Origin: Bimastos eiseni
Taxonomy: Eukaryota; Annelida; Clitellata; Crassiclitellata; Lumbricidae
Direction: 5' to 3'
DNA length: 64,000 nt
Assembly (NCBI GenBank): GCA_959347315.1
Contig: OY365810.1
Span: 14,191,961-14,255,960 of the forward strand
Translations under genes and position numbers: made by a program
In this document: positions 44,199-56,713 of the stretch, in pieces
How positions within the stretch are numbered: position 1 is the first letter of the stretch
Layout of the letters: each line of letters begins with the position of its first letter
The notes under the pieces: model-generated
Database searches by the model: none
Told to the model about the DNA's origin: nothing
Seen by the model: only the letters and a program-made list of their open reading frames with translations

Positions 44199-45030
44199 CG
44201 TGTCAAAAAGTTAAGAACTAAAGATTGCAAAGGCAGAGTACCAACATATTAAGTCGAGGACAAATGGTTCGTGCACTGTGGTCCACTGTGTTCGTTGCAA
44301 CAGAAGTTGGATTGGTGATATTAATCATGCTGGAATAGAAGTTAGATGGGTGAACTAAATTCTTCCAAAACATATGCTATTTAGATGAACATAATGTCTA
44401 CTGAAATAAAAGTTGGATCATTGAAAAGAATTGCCTAGATAGGAGTTGAAGTGACAAAAATGGTTCTTGCTGAACCAGAAGCTGGATTTGCAGACATTAA
44501 TATTATCAATCCAGCTTCTATTTAACCAAATGCAATGGGCGATAATTTTTTATTATTCGTTAGGCTTTTGGTCCATCAACCAAGATTTAGTCGTCAATTA
44601 TTTGTTGGTGAACTATTTTTTGTATTAAAAAGCGTAGGTCTACAGAGAATTGCTTTCCTTTGTGAAATTGTCGACAAGGGGCCAGTGGCGCCGGCATCGT
44701 TTTGAAAGTTGTAAAAATAAAGTTTGTAAACGCGCGAAGCGCGAAATTTTTTCCTCTTTTTCCTGTTGATAATAACGTACGCATATAGAGGAATTGCACT
44801 TTTACATGGACGCTCATGGACGGCGTCCAGGCTCTGCTAGCCAAATAAGTGACAGGACGGCGTCTAGCCTCGAAAATAAGTGCCTGGACGTCGTCCATGA
44901 CCGTCCAGGCACACTTTAAGCCCTGTGTTTAGTGGAGTAAAAGAAAGGTAGACAAGCAGTACTAGATTCCAAAAGGACAGTTAATTCTTTCTAATGATTA
45001 CGTCATATTGATTACATCATGCAATGCACG
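44199..45030. other. Intergenic; GGACG-rich palindromic repeat
   Basis: No gene is recognised. 44805-44930 is rich in GGACG/CGTCC motifs, including the inverted pair TGCCTGGACG (44881-44890) and CGTCCAGGCA (44902-44911). A similar AATAAATGCCTGGACGC sits at about 43834-43850, so this may be the end of another non-autonomous element. Confidence 0.45.
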
Positions 45031-45036
45031 TTCTAT

Positions 45037-45310
45037 TACGTCACTGCACTCCTTTTGTTATTGACGGTCTTTCTGTTTACTAACTTGGCTTAGGTTACTC
45101 ATATGAGGTCCACGAGGTTATTGAACTCTCTTGGTCTTTCGTTCTTCTTTCTGTTGGTTACGTCACTACACTCTTTTTGGCATCCGTTATTTCTTTCTGT
45201 CTACTACGTCACTATGCACTCTCTTTTTAGTAGCCGCTATTTCTTTCCGTGTAGCACGTCACTGCGCTCTTTTGGGTATCCGCTGTCTTTCTATTTGGCT
45301 GTTACGTCCC
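45037..45310. repeat. Diverged minisatellite with TACGTCAC, unit about 48 bp
   Basis: TACGTCAC-type octamers recur at 45037, 45159, 45205, 45255 and 45303. The last four are spaced 46, 50 and 48 bp. Each is followed by a CACTCTTTTTG-like and then a TTTCTTTCTGT-like stretch. The units are strongly diverged. Confidence 0.6.
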
Positions 45311-47233
45311 ATCTAAGCCTGTCTATAACTATTCTTAGCTGTCTAGAGTCTAGAATGGGTTTTTGCCTTTTTGGAAGGGTTGAGGCAGAAGAAGTTGGAT
45401 GACATCCACTGAGAGATTAAGCTGAGCACGTTTAGTTATTGTGCGATGGAGGTGATAATTAAGGAGCATGTTGTGAATGACATGCAGTTCTACACAGGGA
45501 GGGTGCATGGTCAGTAGAAGAAGATGATAGGACTATAATATGTGGTATAGCCTACATAGGCCTAGATGCTTTCTGTACCAATACCAACTACATGTATACG
45601 CATAAGTATTATGTGGCCTAAGATTGAGCTAATCAAGTTTAGTTCCAATTTGATCGTTCACAGAACAAGTGGGATATTTTGCATGCAGGCAAAGTTCCAA
45701 TTTATAGGATTGCGGTGGTGAGAAAGGAATAGAAATGAAGGTAGGAATAGCAACCACGAGCAACCATTCTTATTGACTGCCTCAAACCGAAGGAACATAA
45801 CATGTTCCTTCGGTTTGAGATAGTTCCATATTATGGGCCCTATGAAGATATTGGATAAACAGGTTACAAGTAGGCCTATAGGCCTATCGCCCCAAGGAGG
45901 CTAACTGGGGAGAAATTAAATAATAAACCTCGAAGCCTAAGTCCCGCTAACGCACCACCTTTTCTAACTTATTGAAGATACAAGCAGCAGGAAGGATTCG
46001 ATCATACAATCGGCTATTGGCGATACTTCTTAACTAGTTAGCCAAGGTAAAGCTCTGGCGAGATTAAGCAATTAGATCGCGTATTTGATAGTCCTAGACC
46101 TAGATGAACGAATATCTGTTGGAGTCCTTTTCCAAGTCACGGGACCAGAGTAGGCCTATCTATAAATGGCGAATTGTCTAGTAGGCCTGTTTGTGCGATA
46201 AAATTGAAAATTGCTATTCCGGGGCGTCAATCCCTCTGAGTGATGGAGGCAAACCTCTGGTCCTAAGTATCAGTAGGCCTAAAGCAAGACATACTTAGTC
46301 TTACGGGGGGGGGGGACTAAGACTTAAATAATTTCCCCCTACCTCCGGACCCATATCTGGACGCCTCTGTATGGTCCTATTATTACTCCACTAAGGATTT
46401 ATGGACGAGGTTTGTGAAGGGGTAATCAATGCACGATGGACCGTCGATGGTAGTTAGTGAATTCACACATTTACAGATTACAGGGGGTGGGGAAAATTAT
46501 TTCAGAGTTCAGACACATTTAGAATATTAATTAGGCCTATGTCAAACATGTTATTAGGTGGACAATAATTAGAGCAGCCCTTTATGTAAGATTTGCAATC
46601 TTTGCGGTATAGTGCATGTGCACCCAGTGCCACACACTAGCGATAGGCCCACTTATCCAGTGCTGTTAAAGATTGCTCAGCGACCCACTTCTGACTGCTT
46701 AACAGTGTTTGTCTTACATGAGAGGCATGAATAACGTCTATGCGTGTCGTCGCTCACCGCCTCTGGCTAATTTTTTTAGAGAGCATGCAGCTTTTTGTTG
46801 CTGTCATTATCATTGTGCTTCGATCATTTATGTAGCGCTTTTCAGATGATCAGATCCTTTTTGATCTAGTAAGCCACATTTACTAGAGCTCTGGCTGCGT
46901 CGCATGCGCCTCTGTGTTAGAAAGTATGCGAATCGCGGTTCGCTTCCTGATGATGAATTGTTTTCGAGGGTTAAATTCTCGGACTTTGAGGGGCTAGGGC
47001 TTTGACCGTGCATGGAAGACCTCAAAAGGTGTGGCGCGGCTGGCGCCCATTAAACGGGAGGCGTACCCGCGTGTAGGCCTAGGTGAAGGATCTCACCCGA
47101 TCAATTCATTGAAGATTTAACAGGGTCGAAGCTCTACTCGGTGGCAAAAAGATATGAATGTGAAAATTAACATTTCTGAACTGCAACTTAAATCTGACCT
47201 TGCTTTTAGCTTGCGTTAAGTCTACACTTTCTC

Positions 47234-47234
<1 letters not shown>
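45311..47234. other. Intergenic; hairpin and dispersed repeat
   Basis: No gene is recognised. 45781-45819 is a perfect 18-bp hairpin with a 3-base loop. About 46217-46376 is the second copy of the repeat at 5508, starting GGGGCGTCAATCCC and ending GGACGCCTCTG. Confidence 0.5.
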
Positions 47235-47294
<60 letters not shown>

Positions 47295-47431
47295 AGACTG
47301 CATGCTACAACATGCTACAACTCAAGAAATGGTCAGATAGCGCATGCATGCTCTTAACGAGCCGCACAAATGCAGTCAGACAGATATCCAGCGAAGCTGA
47401 CAGATAATATGCAGACTAAGAGATATGTAGG

Positions 47432-47463
<32 letters not shown>
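47235..47463. repeat. (TA)n microsatellites
   Basis: Pure TA runs at 47235-47291 and 47433-47463 are separated by unique sequence. Repetitive tyrosine-isoleucine frames here are artefacts. Confidence 0.9.
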
Positions 47464-47465
<2 letters not shown>

Positions 47466-47988
47466 ATGACGGAATCTAGATCTTGGACACTGGTATACAT
47501 TAAACTTGAATGTAGCAGTGTCCAAGATCTGGATCAAAATCAAGATCTGGAATGATTCCAGATCCCACGATCATTTACTGTCGACCTCCGAACCTGTGTC
47601 TTATATACTATTGGCCTTGCAGAATGTCTCACGTTCGATCAATTCGGTGAACTTCGGCACCGCAGTGAAAGATATCTGGTGCGGGTCACTGGGTCAGCGA
47701 CCATCATCATCATCACCATCATCATCATCACCATCAGTGCCTGACACCAGCCATCTGGCGGCGATGGGCATGAAGAAACGATCTCCGTTATCCTCGGTCG
47801 GTCGTCTAAGTGAAGTGATGTTAATGTAGTCGTTTATGTTGTCCATTCTTCGCAGCCTTTGTATTTGTTTCCTTCGAATCTTGAGTGTAGTCCATTCCTC
47901 GGGATTCTGTTTGCAGCTGGCATTTTTCTTTAGACCTGCTTGTCTAAACCATCTGTGTTCATTGACTTTGTCTAGAAGAGTTGTTTAC

Positions 47989-48036
47989 AGATACATAGAT
48001 AGATAGTAGATAAACAGACAGACAGATAGATAGGCC

Positions 48037-48069
<33 letters not shown>

Positions 48070-48560
48070 GGATGGATGGATGGATGGATGGATGGATGGA
48101 TGGATGGATGGATGGATGGATGGATGGATGGATGGATGGATGGATGGATGGATGGATGGATGGATGGATGGATGGATGGATGGATGGATGGATGGATGGA
48201 TGGATGGATGGATGGATGGATGGATGGATGGATGGATGGATGGATGGATGGATGGATGGATGGATGGATGGATGGATGGATGGATGGATGGATGGATGGA
48301 TGGATGGATGGATGGATGGATGGATGGATGGATGGATGGATGGATGGATGGATGGATGGATGGATGGATGGATGGATGGATGGATGGATGGATGGATGGA
48401 TGGATGGATGGATGGATGGATGGATGGATGGATGGATGGATGGATGGATGGATGGATGGATGGATGGATGGATGGATGGATGGATGGATGGATGGATGGA
48501 TGGATGGATGGATGGATGGATGGATGGATGGATGGATAGATAGATAGATAGATAGATAGA
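47989..48560. repeat. (GATA)n-(GATG)n-(GATA)n array
   Basis: A central block of about 470 bp of uninterrupted 4-bp GATG repeat (about 48067-48537) is bordered on both sides by GATA repeat. The symmetric layout suggests GATG expanded inside an older GATA tract. It is open in several frames on both strands (D-G-W-M and H-P-S-I repeats) but is not a gene. Confidence 0.97.
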
Positions 48561-48873
48561 GGGACACAGACAGACACAAAGACAGGCAGAGACAAAGAGA
48601 GAAAGTGAGAGGTAGGAAGGGAGATAACTGACACTTGTTTAATGTGGCAGATGACCTAAGATGCTTTGGATCACGCTCAACGGTCTACAGGGTCGACGTG
48701 GGGAATCCAGTTACGCCCCCTTCCTTATCAGCCGTCTGCTGGAGGACCAAGATTCCTTCCCATCGCCTACGATGTTACCGGCAGATTGACCCTTTCAACT
48801 TTAAACGAGGTTACTTCAACCGAACCCTGAGGCATCATCCTAGCCATGAAATCTAGATTAGCCCCTATGTAGA

Positions 48874-49041
48874 TGTGTGGCATGGAGGCCGAGCGGTTAG
48901 AGCGGTCAGCCCGTAACGCTCAGTGTGCGCTGAATGAGCGGGTTCGACCCTCGTCCGAGACGTCAGTCACTGTGTAGGAACCTTGAGCAATAAGCAAGTC
49001 CTTCGCACACAATGTTCTGCATAAAAAAAAGAAAAGAAAAT
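48874..49041 (+). mobile_element. tRNA-derived SINE, truncated copy
   Basis: GGCCGAGCGGTTAGAGCGG at the A box and GGGTTCGACCCTCGTCC at box B match the family at 62972 and 13304. It then has GTCAGTCACTGTGTAGGAAC and ends early in an A-rich tail (AAAAAAAAGAAAAGAAAA). Confidence 0.8.
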
Positions 49042-49048
49042 ATATTCT

Positions 49049-49140
49049 TAGGGGGTTTGTCCTACTTAGGGGAGGGGCTTGTCAGAGGGGTTTTTGTTAG
49101 GGGGTTTGTTAGGGGGGTTTGTCAGAAGCGGGTTTTTGTC
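49049..49140. repeat. G-rich GGGGTTTGTC-type tract
   Basis: Repeated GGGG(T/C)TTGT motifs include at least six runs of four or more G. They resemble the inverted end motif GGGGCTTTTGTCC of the element at 61961-62905, so this may be a solo end. Four-stranded DNA structure is possible. Confidence 0.45.
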
Positions 49141-49328
49141 CGCGACCCTTCTCCGATATTAGCGTGCTCTTGAAATTAATCTGGAGTTTTGAATTAAATG
49201 TACGCCACTGACACTCGAAGAATTTTTACAATTACTATCGTAATTATTTATTTAATTGGCTGTCGATTAAACATAAGTATATTGTCAATCATGCATTGGT
49301 TATAATTATAATGTCTGACATAGGCCTA

Positions 49329-50005
49329 CAGTGATGGGCACGAGACCAAAAACTCGAGACGAAGACCGATACCAAGACCGAGAGGTCCAAAACCAAGACC
49401 AATTGGTCTGATACCAAGACCGATACATTTTTTAAATAAAGAATTCAATTTATTAAGACGCTAAAACGGAATAACACGCTTTAAACGTGAACTTTATTGC
49501 TGAAGAATAATAATTTTATAATAATGGTCCAGAAAACAGTTTTACCAGCCATTCTGAACTTTTGCGGGTTCAGCCCTGACTTTGGCCAGAGCATATCACA
49601 CAATAGTCTATAAATGACTTACAGTATACGACAGGTAAATACTTTAAGTTCAAGACATCTGAACCAGTAGATTAACTTTCCGTTTAAATTGTGTAGGCCC
49701 TATTGTAGTACCACGGACCCCTACCGCATAATTATTAGATTGTTCCAAAACCTTGAAATTTGTGAAAGCAAATTTTGAAATGGCTGGCTCCGTTGCAAAT
49801 GCATTTTTTTCTGCCCAAAGTATTTAAGACAGAGACCAATCCCAAAACCGTTCCTTTAAGACCAAGATCAAGACCGACACATTCGAGACCGAGACCGATG
49901 GTCTGACACCAAGACTAAGACCGAAGCAATCGAGACCAAGACCGCAGTTTTCCGGTCTCAAGACCTTCTCGAGACCAAAACCGCGACTTGTGAAGTTGTG
50001 ATACT
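49329..50005. mobile_element. hAT MITE, GGTCTTGGTCTC family, copy 2
   Basis: It begins CAGTGATGGGCACGAGACC. Both ends carry arrays of GACCAAGACC and GAGACCGAG. The centre (AGTTTTACCAGCC, GCGGGTTCAGCCC) matches the centre of copy 3, inverted. The right end is decayed and no duplication is clear. Confidence 0.7.
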
Positions 50006-50705
50006 CTACCGAATGGACCAAACATACAGAACAGAGCTCAGTTAATTGGGAGGTCATATGGAACGATCCAAGAGGCGAGTTTGGGAGGCCGCCCAGTTAT
50101 AAGCCGAGTTGATCACAGAAAACTATATTGATCTATAGTTTAAGGCCAATATGTCGCTTCTTTTGGTGCTCCACTATAGACGAAATTAGTTGAATGGTAA
50201 GTGGCATTACTGGCATAGAGGTCAAGACCTAAGCATAGGCGTTGGAGGCGTAATTGGCATCAGAGGGACAATTGCCCCAAAATTTCGGGCGTCCCTGGTT
50301 TCAGCAGATAGGCACCGCGCGGAGAATGCTAAACAAACTAAAAAAAATTCAACACTCAGTAGCACAACTCCCAGCTCCGACTTGCCCGAATAAAACCCTG
50401 CCGCCATCTCAGATATTTCCCACACGCCCACTGGCATATAAGTGTACGTGCGGACTTTGACTTTCGATTGGATACGTTGATTGCCTGAAGGCTGTGAAGA
50501 AAATGAGGTCAAAAGGTCAACTGTTTTTAAATCAGTAGGACCTGCTGTGAGAAATGGGTTCAATCAAATCCTCATTCCTTATGATGACGTCGCTCCCCCA
50601 AAGCATTCTAAAATCATTATGTTCGCGTATAGTTTCCAGCCGAATGATTTTAAAAAAGGACGACGCATGCAAGCGATATCATTTGAGTTTCAAATATCTG
50701 TGAAG

Positions 50706-50738
<33 letters not shown>

Positions 50739-53217
50739 GCACACGCACACGCACACGCACACGCACACGCACGCACGCACACACGAACACGCACGCGCAC
50801 GCACATATATATATATAATATAAGATGGGTTGAGAGCATAGTTTGATCTATATAATGAAAAATATCTGTGAAAGTTACGACGTCCGTTACTAGTCCAGAG
50901 CAAAGGAACTGATTACTGGTGTCGTTAAAGTTGTCTCAGTTATTTTTTAGCGCTGCCGTCGTAAGCACAGCGATGCTATACGGTCCTTTATAACCCACGA
51001 CCTTATAATAGGGCCTGTGCAGATTTCTTGACACTAATAACTAAGAGCTGCGGAGCCTATAAACGCCTATAACTTTATATATATATATATAAAGTTAGCC
51101 AGATTATAAAATTTATGTATTTATCCATAATTATAATTCTTACGCCAGCCATCAAACTGCCCACAACGTCCCCCATTGACTGAATATTTGGCTATCTGAG
51201 ATATATCGCCAGGTTCCTACAGAACTGGAAGGGAGAATATCCAAAAGCCTGCGCATCCAGTTGTCGGCAACAACTAATAGTTTTAACTTAAAAGGACGTG
51301 ATCTAAATTCACATCGAATCTGACGACTGTTTCGCTGCTTTGCAAACAAACAGCAAAACGAAGCAGCAACAAGTTCAACAACCTGTAAATGATTAGGAAA
51401 ATGACCACGCAGTTAATTGCAGCTTCGCACAAGTGAACTAAAACGACCTTTTCCTCTATTATATGGCAATCTAAGTACATTCCAAAAGTCAACTGCTTTC
51501 CTCTACCATGATCCATCTTAAATAATTATAACTTAACTGTTGCGTGTTAGATGTTTGCAGCAGCAATGTGTATATGTAATTCTTATCTGTTGTTTGTTTT
51601 TAAGAAATCAATCATTTATGGCACCAAAGCGAAGCGGAGTACCAGCTGAACTGCCGCGTGTAATTATAGTCTATCGGTCCTGAGGCTGTGATACTTACGA
51701 GTTCATTGTCAACAAGTCCCGCAGTGCGCGAACCCAATGTTTCAGATATCTTTGACCCCGTGCACCACGTGTGATTCATTCAGAAGGGGTAAGTGGAACC
51801 GATGAATTTGTTGAAGAACGGGTGGAACGCGGCTGAGAGAAATTGCTGCTGAACGCTTAAGCTTCACAGGCAGTCCTGCATTAGCTACACTCTAACAAAC
51901 TCGAGTATAAACTTACGGTCATTCAACAGGTAGCTTAGAAAACGGTGCAGAATGTAGAAAAACGCCAGCCAGCTGTTATAGAGCCTATAAACACCATTTT
52001 ATCAGTGGTACACGAATGTACTTTTTACAGTCTGTTTTTCGGCGGTCGAATGAATGCTGCCATCTTTGCAATGATAGATCGCAAGATTTAACTGTGAAAG
52101 ACCGTATAAAATAGCTCATTCACAGTCGTTCTTTGTTATGGCCACGGTGAACGACTATTTTTAGATTAGGCCAACAGCTATTTGCAGTAGGCATACTCTG
52201 TCGTTGATTTTAACGGTCATCGATAGTAAGTATAGGTATTTACACATCATATTGCTGTCAAGGCGTGCTACATACCGCCGTATTTCAGTTGTATTGCTCC
52301 TAAAATTTAGGACCCTCCTCATTATTTCTTTACATTATGTTGCATTTGACCTTTGCAGCAACCGTCCATGCATTCTGCTTACTTAGGCTATATTTTGATG
52401 AACTAGTTTGCAACTTTATCAAAGATAAATCTCGTAGACACGGCACAAGATATATATAAATATATTATATAGAGTATATAATATATATATATATAGTGAA
52501 ACTGTGTGAATTTTTTGCCCCTATTATTCCTTATTTATTCTACCCACTCTTCCTCTTTATACAAACTTGTCAGCAATCAGAGTTCAACTTGGAACAATGA
52601 ACAAACGTAGCATTCTAACTCATGTACACCAACACAACAACTATTTATTCTCTAATGAAAAAATATTGAAAGTGATTCATCCAGAAAAATTGTAACAACA
52701 CCAAAATGAAGAAAACTACAAAAAGAAGTATGCAAACATTACATCCATTAGCACTAAAATTGTATTGGACATTAATGCAAAATTTTACTGCTATTCCAGT
52801 AACCCTACAGTAGAACTAAAATCAGGTAAGAAAAATGCAAATTTTACAGTGCAAATTTGAACAGCTTAGATATATAAAAATTCTTGCAATTAAACTTATC
52901 GATATCAATAATCATGCAGCTATTCTGATTTAGTTGTAAACGAGCATTAATATAGACTTTATTCTCGCACAAATTACAACAGAACAAAATGAAGACTACA
53001 GCCAACAATACAAAAACACCCGCATTCACTCACTGGATAATAAATCAAAGAAATGATATCCTGGAAGCATGAGCATTATGCACCGCAAATCTGTCACAAG
53101 ACGTGTCATGTTATTCTTTACCGACAAACCCAGATTATTAAACCCGTGATCATACCTGAATGTCAGTGAAAGCATAGCAAATGTACAATTATTAATAATT
53201 AACAAGCCTTTAAGTAG
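50006..53217. other. Intergenic; simple repeats only
   Basis: No gene or complete mobile element is recognised. Simple repeats: (CT)n(CA)n(TA)n at about 50708-50812, TA at 51076-51094 and an AT-rich block at 52449-52497. Confidence 0.45.
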
Positions 53218-53850
53218 TTGGATGCGCTCTCAACCCGCTTTCCTCTCTTCACCTTTTCCTCCTCTGCTCGGAACTTGGGGTTCATTCTTGACCCAGAGCT
53301 CACCTTTACGAAGCACGTAAATGCCGTCTCTCGCAGCTGCTTCTACCAGCTGCGTCAACTATGGTTTCTCGCGCTCTCACTTCTAGTGCAGCAGCCACCT
53401 TAGGGCACGCAATTGTAACTAGCCGCCTGAACTACTGCTCCTCCTTATTTTTTGGCATTCTTTGAAGCCGGATTTTGGAAGTTGGAACGCGTTTTGCGTT
53501 CAGGGTCTCTGCCCCTGTTTGGCGTTGCCTTTGTGGCGCTGCACCAGTTAACCTCAAGGAGTTGTGTCGGCCGGTGGAGACCACTAGTGACCGACGCCAA
53601 CTCCGTTCTGCTGCCGATGGGGAACTGCTCGTCCCTTTCGCTCATGCCACAGCGATGCAACATCGGACCTTTTCAGTAGTTGGCCCGACTATCTGGAATG
53701 TGCTCCCCGAGAGCTACGCCTCTTGCCGAGAATTTCCTCGCATGCATTTTACTGTTCATTGAAACCGTTTTTTTTCCAGCCGTAGTCAGACCGTGAGCGC
53801 CTCTGAGTAGATACCTTGAAGGGGCGCCATATTAAATTGACATTGATTGA
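53218..53850 (+). pseudogene. L2/CR1-like LINE, 3' end, decayed
   Basis: Frames read NLGFILDPELTFTKHV, then RSCFYQLRQL, then LRSAADGELLVP and FSVVGPTIWNVLPE. These are the conserved blocks at the C-terminus of L2/CR1-type reverse transcriptases, in order but in different frames. The 3' tail CTTGAAGGGGCGCCATATTA ends in ATTG repeats. It is heavily truncated at the 5' side. Confidence 0.8.
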
Positions 53851-54269
53851 TACTGCAAACATCGTAGTAAATCTGACATATTTATAGCCCAAACTGCCTA
53901 ATCCAACAATAAATTCTCTTACATAATCTCATATGTTGAAACCAAACACGTTACGATACACATGATTCCAGCAGGCTAGCAAATGCAATATAGGCTTATG
54001 TTATGCCTGTCAGTTGAGAAAATATTTAGTAGTTATTTTTACCTCTGCTAAATGAAGTGTTCCAGATGCTGAATGTAGATAGCCTACCGGACGTTGCAGG
54101 CAACAGACAATCAGGCGAACAACAGGTAAAGCGGGCAGCGAAATTCGTTACCAATACATTAATCTAAGGATGGAAAGAATCGCATCGCCAAAACGCATGA
54201 CGCCTAAATAAACGTCAAATCACAGATTATACTAGCAGCAAACAATTTTTGTGCTAAAATGCACTTGGT

Positions 54270-54330
<61 letters not shown>

Positions 54331-55497
54331 TTAATATTTCAGATAGAATTTAAACAAACACATATAGGTGAGTGGTTGTTATATAAAAAAGACCGACGTT
54401 ATTGTTGACCTTGAGCTAGTTGAGTATGACAAACGTGCAAACAGTGCTAGGCATATAGAAGTTAACTGCGTATGGATAATTGTATCATTGTGCTTTGCAA
54501 GTGTTCATGCTGACGACAGGATCCTGGAAATTTGCCAAACATAAAATCGACGTCATAATTAAAGAGATAAATGTTAAGGGCTCCAACAAGAGCAATCCTG
54601 GCCGATGACTTTTGGAAGGTTTTATTCATGCATTGATGTGATCCTGCATGCATTCATGTGTAGTTGAAACTGTTAAAAATGTTTAAATCATGTAAAATAA
54701 GCTCACAATGTCTAGAAAATACGAATCACGAACTGCTAACATCGACACAAATCAATGTTAACAAAATTGAACATATGAACTGAAATGAAAGAATCTCGAG
54801 TGATGTTAAAATTTATAAATAATTTTAGTAAATTTCAATTAAATTTGCCATATTTTCTCATTTCATGAAGAATATGGGCGGCAGATTAAACGTTGACCTG
54901 GTTCAAATACTGCTCACTCACCGGAATCTGGAATAAAAACAATTAAAGCGGAACTAAGAATTCACTCAAGTCAAATGCTCTCGAAATATATTTGTATAAA
55001 TTACAACGCATTACTTATTTCAATAAGTTGACTAATATGGAAAGATTTTATTGACTTATTTACTAATTCATTGAAGATTGAATTAGTAAATAGTCCCATC
55101 CAAAGAATAACTTCATAGAAATTCAATGTGAACTCTGATTTAATTATATTTTATTAATAATTCAATCTTTAAAATTTTTAAGAAAGTTTACCTGAGATTA
55201 ACACGAACTTTAGCGAATTTAAGCTGCAAATAATAGCCGAGATGGAATTTCGTCTATTTATGCCCATTCATCAACGATTTAGAAACTTCAGCAAACCTTA
55301 TCAAAATGAATCATTTTCAATTTTTGGTAACTTGTAATTTATAATATCGTTTAATGATACTCAGTACAATATTATTGCTTTGAAAAGGTAATTTTTATTG
55401 CAACGCATTCGTGAATAAATTTTAGGCCAACTGGCTATATTTACGGCCGTCATCCTAGTACAATAAGTATGTAGGACTAAACATATTTCTCCATTTC
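53851..55497. other. No recognisable gene; (CA)n inside
   Basis: AT-rich sequence with a (CA)n microsatellite at 54271-54326 and no coding or element structure that I can identify. Confidence 0.5.
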
Positions 55498-55505
55498 GAT
55501 TATAT

Positions 55506-56132
55506 CAGGGATGTGGTCTCGAGACCGCGGTCTTGCTCTCGAGACCGGAAAACTGCGGTCTTGGTCTTGGTCTCGGACCGTCGGTCTTGGTCTTGGTCTC
55601 GGATGCGTCGGTCTTGGTCTTAAAGGAACGGTCTTGGGATTGGTCTTCGTCTAGGTTAGCGTTCTTGGTCATTTGCTGTATCAGAGCAACTTCCTTGATA
55701 TTTGTCGGTTATTTTCGATTAGAGACACCGGTGTTTAGACCATCTATATATATATATAAATGTATATAGATATATATATACTGTAACTTTTGTAAGTAAT
55801 TTATAGTGTGATATTCTCCGGCCGAAGCCAAGGGCTGAACCCGCAAAAGTTCAGATTGGCCGGTAAAACTGTTTCTGGACCATTCTTCAGCAAAAAAATT
55901 AATATTTTAAGCGTGGTATTCCGTTTTAGCGTCTTAATAGATTGAATTGTTTATACTAAAAAAGCATCGGTCTTGGTCTTCGTCTTGGTCTCGGTCCCTC
56001 GGTCTTGGTCTTGGTCTCGGACCATCCGGTCTTGGTCTTGGTCTCGGACCACCCGGTCTTGGTCTTGGTCTTGGACCTCTCGGTCTTGGTCTCGGTCTTG
56101 GTCTCGAGGTTTTGGTCTGGTGCCCAATACTG
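55506..56132. mobile_element. hAT MITE, GGTCTTGGTCTC family, copy 3
   Basis: The 627-bp element has a perfect duplication GATTATAT at 55498-55505 and 56133-56140. The ends are CAGGGATGTGGTCTCGAGAC and, inverted, CAGTATTGGGCACCAGACC. Both subterminal regions are tandem GGTCTTGGTCTCGG-type arrays, with about ten units at the right end. The centre matches copy 2 inverted. Confidence 0.9.
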
Positions 56133-56140
56133 GATTATAT

Positions 56141-56711
56141 AATGATTACTTTGTCATTGTACTCATTGATTGCTCGCATCAGATTCTGATGTTCACGCAG
56201 TGCATTTGCAGGCGGTTCGATGGTTCAATACGATATAAACTTACTACCTATATTTATTTATAAGGCGATCTAATATGCATAACCTCATTGGCATATACCA
56301 AATATATTGGCACGACCAATTTAATAAATAAAATACCTCTATTTAAATGCAGTATTACTCCAATAAAAGAATTTATGGTAAATAAAAACCACAATTCAAG
56401 AAATAAAAAATCAACATTCAAATGTACGAAAGGCTTTACCTTGAGAGGTCTAATTGCAGTCAAAAGTCGTTTTATTAAGAAACCGCGAGCCTACGGTGAG
56501 CCCCAAGGAAAAACTTCAAAATCTCTGGTGAGCACATCCAAGACACACTGGCATACCGTTTCATTTCCAACAGCCGAAAATCGTAAGGAAAAACGACAGC
56601 TGACCTTCGGAAAAACGGTGAACATTTACAGTGTACAAAGAATTAGAAAAAATGTAGAGACAATATTAAGACATTAATTTTACTCTGCGTTGTGAATCGG
56701 TATCTTGCTAA
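56141..56711. other. No recognisable gene
   Basis: A 129-codon + strand frame at 56288-56677 (Lys/Thr-rich) matches no family I know and has no splice or start support. Otherwise AT-rich intergenic sequence. Confidence 0.4.
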
Positions 56712-56713
56712 TA

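Noticed and set aside
47696..47829. Coding exon with a Pro-Ser repeat
   Set aside because: The repeat is a CATCATCAC simple repeat. The flanking residues match nothing I know.
47959..48634. Open frames of 155-220 codons on both strands (H-P-S-I and D-G-W-M repeats)
   Set aside because: They are the translation of a pure 4-bp GATG repeat, which is open in several frames. Not genes.
56288..56677. 129-codon + strand frame, Lys/Thr-rich
   Set aside because: AT-rich chance frame without recognisable domains or splice context.
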